Shown here: one piece after another, positions 6,635-10,189 of the stretch
Layout: every line of letters starts with the position of its first letter
How positions within the stretch are numbered: position 1 is the first letter of the stretch
Assembly (NCBI GenBank): GCA_023423285.1
Contig: JAFAFV010000246.1
Span: forward strand, 1 to 10,189
From: Bacteroidota bacterium
GTDB taxonomy: Bacteria; Bacteroidota; Bacteroidia; Chitinophagales; Chitinophagaceae
DNA length: 10,189 nt
Direction: 5' to 3'
Notes under the pieces: model-generated
Told to the model about the DNA's origin: nothing
Seen by the model: only the letters and a program-made list of their open reading frames with translations
Databases searched by the model: none
Translations under genes and position numbers: made by a program

Positions 6635-7810
6635 TTACTTGATTACCTGCGCCAGTTTAGCATCCAGGTCTGCGCCGCGCAGCCCTTCAGCAATTACATT
6701 TCCCTGTGGATCTAACAATACATTATAAGGAATGCCATCAAACCCATAAAGAGGAATGACCATGGATTCCCATTGTTTTAAATCGCTTACATGTGCCCAT
6801 GCCAACTGGTCTGCCTGAATAGCCTGTAGCCACGATTCTCTGTTTTCATCGAGCGATACGCCAAATATGGTAAAATTCTTGTCTTTATATTTATTGTAGG
6901 CTGCCACAAGGTTAGGATTTTCCAGGCGGCAGGGCTTGCACCAGCTTGCCCAAAAATCTACCAGTACATATCTTCCTTTAAAAGAATTTAATGATATGGG
7001 TTGTCCGTTTACATCTGGCAGCGTAAAATCAGGCGCCTGCCTGCCCACCCATCCTGAAGTTCCATTATTTGCATTAGACTGCGCGTCCAGTGTTTTTTTC
7101 AGGCCGGCCAGGCTTATGTGGTTAGGATTGTTTTTAACGGTATTGTTCACAATGGCGATTACTTCTGTATTATCAATTGGCTGCAGGCCGGTGTTGGGAT
7201 TGTTAGCAGATGACTGATAGTACCCAAGCTGGAACATCGTTAAAGCTGCATTTTTAGCTTTTTTAACCTCTGTTAGCGTGTATTCTTTTAATTCGGCTGA
7301 TATTTTTGCCGCCTGCTGGCTTTTCACATTGATAAGACTGTCTGGAGCAACCACATTTCTAAGGCTGTCTGCTTCCATTGATAAGTCATAAATATTTTTA
7401 AGCCTATCGTTGAAGTTCTTCATAAAATCCTTCATGGCCTGGCTTGAGGGAGAACCCTTCACTTCATATTTTTCGGGGAAGACATTGTTATCCTTACTCA
7501 TGGTTATATCAAGTTCTATCTCCGGGTTATCGTTGATCACCGATGCCGCAGGGTATTCATTCTGGTCAACCCTGATGTTATAGATCGCCGCTTCGCCCAT
7601 TGGTGCATTTAAAGAAAAGCTGCCATCAGTTCCCAGTTCTGCTGTATCGAGGGTTACGGGCCTCATAGTACCGATTGAAATTTCTTCCAGATACACCATC
7701 TTACCGGCGGCATTGTGTATTTTGCCGGAGACTGTAAATGTTTTATCGCTTTCATTTTTGCAGGCAAAAAACAAAGTGGCTATCAGTGCTGTAAATAATA
7801 TTTGTTTCAT
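6635..7810 (-). CDS. TlpA/ResA-like thioredoxin-fold lipoprotein with N-terminal DUF4369 domain
   Basis: Read from the ATG at 7810 the protein is 391 aa. It begins MKQILFTALIATLFFAC, a lipoprotein signal with lipobox LFFAC and lipidated C17, so it should be anchored facing the periplasm or at the outer membrane. An upstream in-frame ATG at 7834 adds eight residues (MSRVKTII). I prefer the later start because it gives a compact signal peptide, but no Shine-Dalgarno decides. Residues about 24-110 form a DUF4369-like beta domain (FTVSGKIHNAAGKMVYLEE), a helical middle follows, and the C-terminal 130 residues are an AhpC-TSA/TlpA thioredoxin domain: APDFTLPDVNG, catalytic WASWCKPC (C291/C294) and a cis-Pro loop GIPYN (P361). 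This family does thiol-disulfide exchange in the cell envelope, such as keeping cytochrome c haem-site cysteines reduced. The substrate here is unknown. It lies 38 bp after gatB and 6 bp before the DUF3109 gene. Confidence 0.9.
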   Translation of the reverse strand: MKQILFTALIATLFFACKNESDKTFTVSGKIHNAAGKMVYLEEISIGTMRPVTLDTAELGTDGSFSLNAPMGEAAIYNIRVDQNEYPAASVINDNPEIELDITMSKDNNVFPEKYEVKGSPSSQAMKDFMKNFNDRLKNIYDLSMEADSLRNVVAPDSLINVKSQQAAKISAELKEYTLTEVKKAKNAALTMFQLGYYQSSANNPNTGLQPIDNTEVIAIVNNTVKNNPNHISLAGLKKTLDAQSNANNGTSGWVGRQAPDFTLPDVNGQPISLNSFKGRYVLVDFWASWCKPCRLENPNLVAAYNKYKDKNFTIFGVSLDENRESWLQAIQADQLAWAHVSDLKQWESMVIPLYGFDGIPYNVLLDPQGNVIAEGLRGADLDAKLAQVIK

Positions 7811-7848
7811 AATAATTGTTTTGACGCGTGACATACGTCGGCCATAGT

Positions 7849-9294
7849 TTAATTAAGTTTTTGTAAAAGAATTTCGTTTGTTTTTTTAGGATCGGCTTTT
7901 CCTTTGGTGCGCCTCATCACTTCACCCACAAATAGGGAGAGCAATCCTTTTTTACCCTTTTTGTAAGCAACAACCTTGCTTTCCATTTGTTGCAGCACTT
8001 CATCAATTACCGGCTCAAGTGCCGCAGTATCTGATTGTTGTAAAAGGTTGTGTTTTTCTGCCAGCGTCAGGGTTTCTTCATCAGGGTGTTGCAACAAAAG
8101 GCCAAACAGTTTGGATGATGCTACGGAAAAGCTCAGCCTGCCATCGTCTACGCATTGTATGAGCGAAGCTGTTTTTTCGGGCAGCAACGGCAACGCTTCA
8201 ATGCTTTTGCCATTTTCGTTCATCCAGCTTTTTATAGGGCCCAGCAACCAGTTGGCAGCTGCTTTATAATTTGGATGGAAACGGATAACCTGCTCAAAAT
8301 AATCTGCCATTTCTTTTTCTCCAGTCAGCACTTCGGCATCATAAGCAGATAGTTGATATTGTGATGTGTATCGCTCAACTCTTTGTGCCGGCAATTCTGG
8401 TAACGATGCTTTTATATCTGCCACAAAATCATCTTTCAGATCAAATGGCGTCAGGTCAGGATCGGGAAAATAACGATAATCCTCAGCGTCTTCTTTATCC
8501 CGTATGGCAAAGGTGGTAGCATTGGCCGCGTCAAAACTGCGGGTTTGCTGTCGTATGGTTTCACCACTCTGCAGTTTTTTTATCAGGCGATGCGCCTCAA
8601 AATCAATCGCGCGTTTTACATTGCGGATGGAGTTGAGGTTTTTCACTTCTACCCGGGTACCTAGTTGGTTATCGCCTTTTTTTCTTACCGAAATATTGGC
8701 ATCGCAACGCATGCTGCCTTCTTCCATATTGCCATCGCACACCTGTAAATACCTAACCAATTTACGAAGCTCGGTAAGGTAGGCAAACGCTTCATCACTG
8801 CTGCGTATATCGGGCTCGGTTACAATTTCAATAAGGGGCGTGCCGGCGCGGTTATAATCCACGGCCGTGTTTTGCTCATCCACATCGTGCATGCTTTTGC
8901 CAGCGTCTTCTTCTAAGTGAATGCGGTTGAGCCGGATGTTTTTTTCTTTGCCAGCCGTTTTTATGGTAATAAAACCATTTTTGCAAATGGGCGTTGTGTG
9001 CTGAGATATCTGGTAGCCTTTCGGCAAATCGGGGTAGAAATAGTTTTTGCGCGCGAAGTAATTTTTCTGCACAATTTCGCAATGGCAGGCAAGCCCCATT
9101 TTGATGGCATGGCTAATTGCCTGCCGGTTCATTTTTGGCAATGAGCCCGGGTGCGCCAGGGTTACAGGGCTTACATGGGTATTAGGCGATGCTCCAAAAG
9201 CAACAGGATCGCCGCAAAACAGTTTGCTTTGCGTGAGCAACTGGGCGTGAACCTCAAGTCCTACCACTATTTCCCATCCGTTTTCAACATTCAT
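7849..9294 (-). CDS. gatB: Aspartyl/glutamyl-tRNA amidotransferase subunit B (GatB)
   Basis: GatB is the tRNA-binding and kinase subunit of GatCAB, which converts Glu-tRNA(Gln) to Gln-tRNA(Gln), and Asp-tRNA(Asn) to Asn-tRNA(Asn), in bacteria lacking the direct synthetases. The 481-aa length is normal for the family. Visible landmarks are WEIVVGLEVHAQL (7-19), YFYPDLPKGYQIS (85-97), RIHLEEDAGKS (124-134), the family signature VDYNRAGTPLIEIVTEP (145-161), EGSMRCDANISVR, and a C-terminal YqeY-type tail domain (LLSLFVGEVMRRTKGKADP). Start at 9294 gives MNVENGWEIV, with the conserved core beginning at residue 7, and no better Met nearby. gatA and gatC are not in the window, which is common because the three genes are often dispersed. 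It heads the probable gatB, TlpA-like, DUF3109 transcript. Confidence 0.97.
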   Translation of the reverse strand: MNVENGWEIVVGLEVHAQLLTQSKLFCGDPVAFGASPNTHVSPVTLAHPGSLPKMNRQAISHAIKMGLACHCEIVQKNYFARKNYFYPDLPKGYQISQHTTPICKNGFITIKTAGKEKNIRLNRIHLEEDAGKSMHDVDEQNTAVDYNRAGTPLIEIVTEPDIRSSDEAFAYLTELRKLVRYLQVCDGNMEEGSMRCDANISVRKKGDNQLGTRVEVKNLNSIRNVKRAIDFEAHRLIKKLQSGETIRQQTRSFDAANATTFAIRDKEDAEDYRYFPDPDLTPFDLKDDFVADIKASLPELPAQRVERYTSQYQLSAYDAEVLTGEKEMADYFEQVIRFHPNYKAAANWLLGPIKSWMNENGKSIEALPLLPEKTASLIQCVDDGRLSFSVASSKLFGLLLQHPDEETLTLAEKHNLLQQSDTAALEPVIDEVLQQMESKVVAYKKGKKGLLSLFVGEVMRRTKGKADPKKTNEILLQKLN

Positions 9295-9417
9295 GATGGC
9301 TGTAAAAATACGCGTTCACGGTCGTAAATAAAAGTGATGTTGCCATGCGGCCCTATTTTCCTTATTGTTTAAGCATTCAGCTAAATTTGCTACATAGCAT
9401 CATCCTTATACACTGCA
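9295..9417. promoter_or_regulatory. Divergent intergenic region between gatB and glycosyltransferase gene
   Basis: This 123-bp stretch must hold the promoters of both flanking genes, which are transcribed away from each other. On the plus strand TAAATTTG (9382-9389) matches the Bacteroidota -7 consensus exactly and would give a leader of about 22 nt for the glycosyltransferase; the nearest upstream TTG (9365-9367) is only 14 bp away, shorter than usual. No equally good box is seen for gatB. The best candidate, TATTTTTA on the minus strand (9303-9310), lies too close to the gatB ATG. Confidence 0.45.
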
Positions 9418-10189
9418 ATGAAACTTTCCGTGATCATAGTGAATTACAACGTAAAATATTTTTTGGAGCATTGCCTTTGCTCTGTACAAAAAGCTGTTCA
9501 AAATATAGAGGCAGAAGTACTGGTAATTGACAACTGCTCTTCTGACGGCAGTATGTCCTATCTGAATCCGCTTTTTCCCGGTGTGCGGTTTATTAAAAAC
9601 AGTGAAAACTTGGGTTTTGGCAAAGCCAACAACCTTTGCATACGTCTTGCAAAAGGTGATTTTGTCTTATTGCTGAACCCGGATACACTTTTACAGGAAG
9701 ACACCTTGCAACAATGCCTAACAGCATTTGAAAAAGATGAAAAAACAGGTGCCATTGGCGTTAGAATGATCTCTGGCTCGGGGCGGTTTTTGAAAGAATC
9801 CAAAAGAGCATTCCCTTCTGCGGCGGCAGCTTTGTACCAATTGACTGGAATTTCAGCACTGTTTCCCACTTCTAAAGTTTTTTCAAATTACCACCTGGGG
9901 CATTTGAGCGAACACCGAAACCATGAGGTTGATGTGCTTTGCGGCGCTTTCATGATGATCAGAAAAACCGTCCTAAATAAAACCGGCGGGTTTGATGAGG
10001 ACTTTTTTATGTACGGAGAAGACATTGACCTTAGCTACCGCATTCAGAAAGCAGGATACAAAAATCTTTACCTGGCCACTACTTCTATCATACATTTTAA
10101 AGGAGAAAGTTCAGTAAAAGGCAGCCCACGATATGTAAAAATGTTTTACCATGCCATGGAAGTATTTGTAAAAAAACATTATGGCGGAA
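9418..10189 (+). CDS. Family 2 glycosyltransferase (WbbL/rhamnosyltransferase-like), 3' end beyond window
   Basis: The gene is open for 257 codons to the right edge, so the C-terminus is missing; family members are usually around 300-350 aa. The N-terminus MKLSVIIVNYNVKYFLEHCL is the classic GT-A nucleotide-sugar-binding strand. It is followed by VIDNCSSDGS (36-45), NLGFGKANN (64-72) and LLLNPDTLL (84-92), in which N87-P88-D89 takes the place of the DxD metal site. Further on are LCGAFMMIRK (174-183) and the catalytic-region motif GGFDEDFFMYGEDIDLSYR (190-208). There is no signal peptide or membrane helix in the visible part, so it should act at the cytoplasmic face. It most likely adds a sugar to a cell-surface polysaccharide or lipid-linked intermediate. 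The acceptor and sugar cannot be read from sequence. It is transcribed away from gatB and is unrelated to it in function. Confidence 0.93.
   Translation, partial: MKLSVIIVNYNVKYFLEHCLCSVQKAVQNIEAEVLVIDNCSSDGSMSYLNPLFPGVRFIKNSENLGFGKANNLCIRLAKGDFVLLLNPDTLLQEDTLQQCLTAFEKDEKTGAIGVRMISGSGRFLKESKRAFPSAAAALYQLTGISALFPTSKVFSNYHLGHLSEHRNHEVDVLCGAFMMIRKTVLNKTGGFDEDFFMYGEDIDLSYRIQKAGYKNLYLATTSIIHFKGESSVKGSPRYVKMFYHAMEVFVKKHYGG

Noticed and set aside
6221..6715. Plus-strand open frame of 164 codons
   Set aside because: It is antisense to the DUF3109 gene and the end of the TlpA-like gene and has no recognisable features.
9303..9310. -7 box TATTTTTA for gatB
   Set aside because: It differs from the consensus at the last base, has no TTG at the right spacing, and would start transcription almost at the ATG.
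9558..9869. Minus-strand open frame of 103 codons
   Set aside because: It lies inside the glycosyltransferase gene, whose plus-strand frame shows clear family motifs.

Overview
The window is a chromosomal housekeeping region of a Bacteroidota bacterium, most likely from the Chitinophagaceae/Sphingobacteriales side of the phylum. The evidence is an alternative complex III (ActA-ActB) gene pair, a DUF3109 protein, a DUF4369/TlpA-type lipoprotein, Bacteroidota-style -7 boxes (TAnnTTTG) upstream of several genes, and a general lack of Shine-Dalgarno sequences. The genus cannot be settled from the sequence.

Layout. Six genes read leftward (minus strand) and one reads rightward at the right edge. 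From the left: a large actB-type iron-sulfur subunit, cut off at its C-terminus by base 1; actA, a six-haem membrane cytochrome c; a 323-bp gene-free stretch holding the actA promoter and two perfect palindromes; a stand-alone lutB-type iron-sulfur protein; a DUF3109 protein; a thioredoxin-fold lipoprotein; gatB; then a 123-bp divergent intergenic region and a family-2 glycosyltransferase, cut off at its C-terminus by the right edge.

How the genes work together. ActA and ActB are the electron-transfer half of alternative complex III, which oxidises menaquinol and passes electrons to a terminal oxidase. The remaining subunits (NrfD-like ActC, ActD and so on) would be expected beyond the left edge. 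The lutB product belongs to the L-lactate oxidation family, which feeds the same quinone pool, but its usual partners lutA and lutC are not here. gatB, the TlpA-like gene and the DUF3109 gene are tightly spaced (14-38 bp and 6 bp) and are probably co-transcribed although functionally mixed. The glycosyltransferase probably begins a separate surface-polysaccharide unit.

I found no mobile element, CRISPR array, tRNA, rRNA or clear new system. The points most worth a second look are the 16-bp palindrome between lutB and actA, the conserved but uncharacterised nine-cysteine DUF3109 protein beside a thioredoxin-like lipoprotein, the inverted repeat sitting on the lutB -7 box, and the combined Tat/lipobox N-terminus and missing-cysteine cluster site of ActB.
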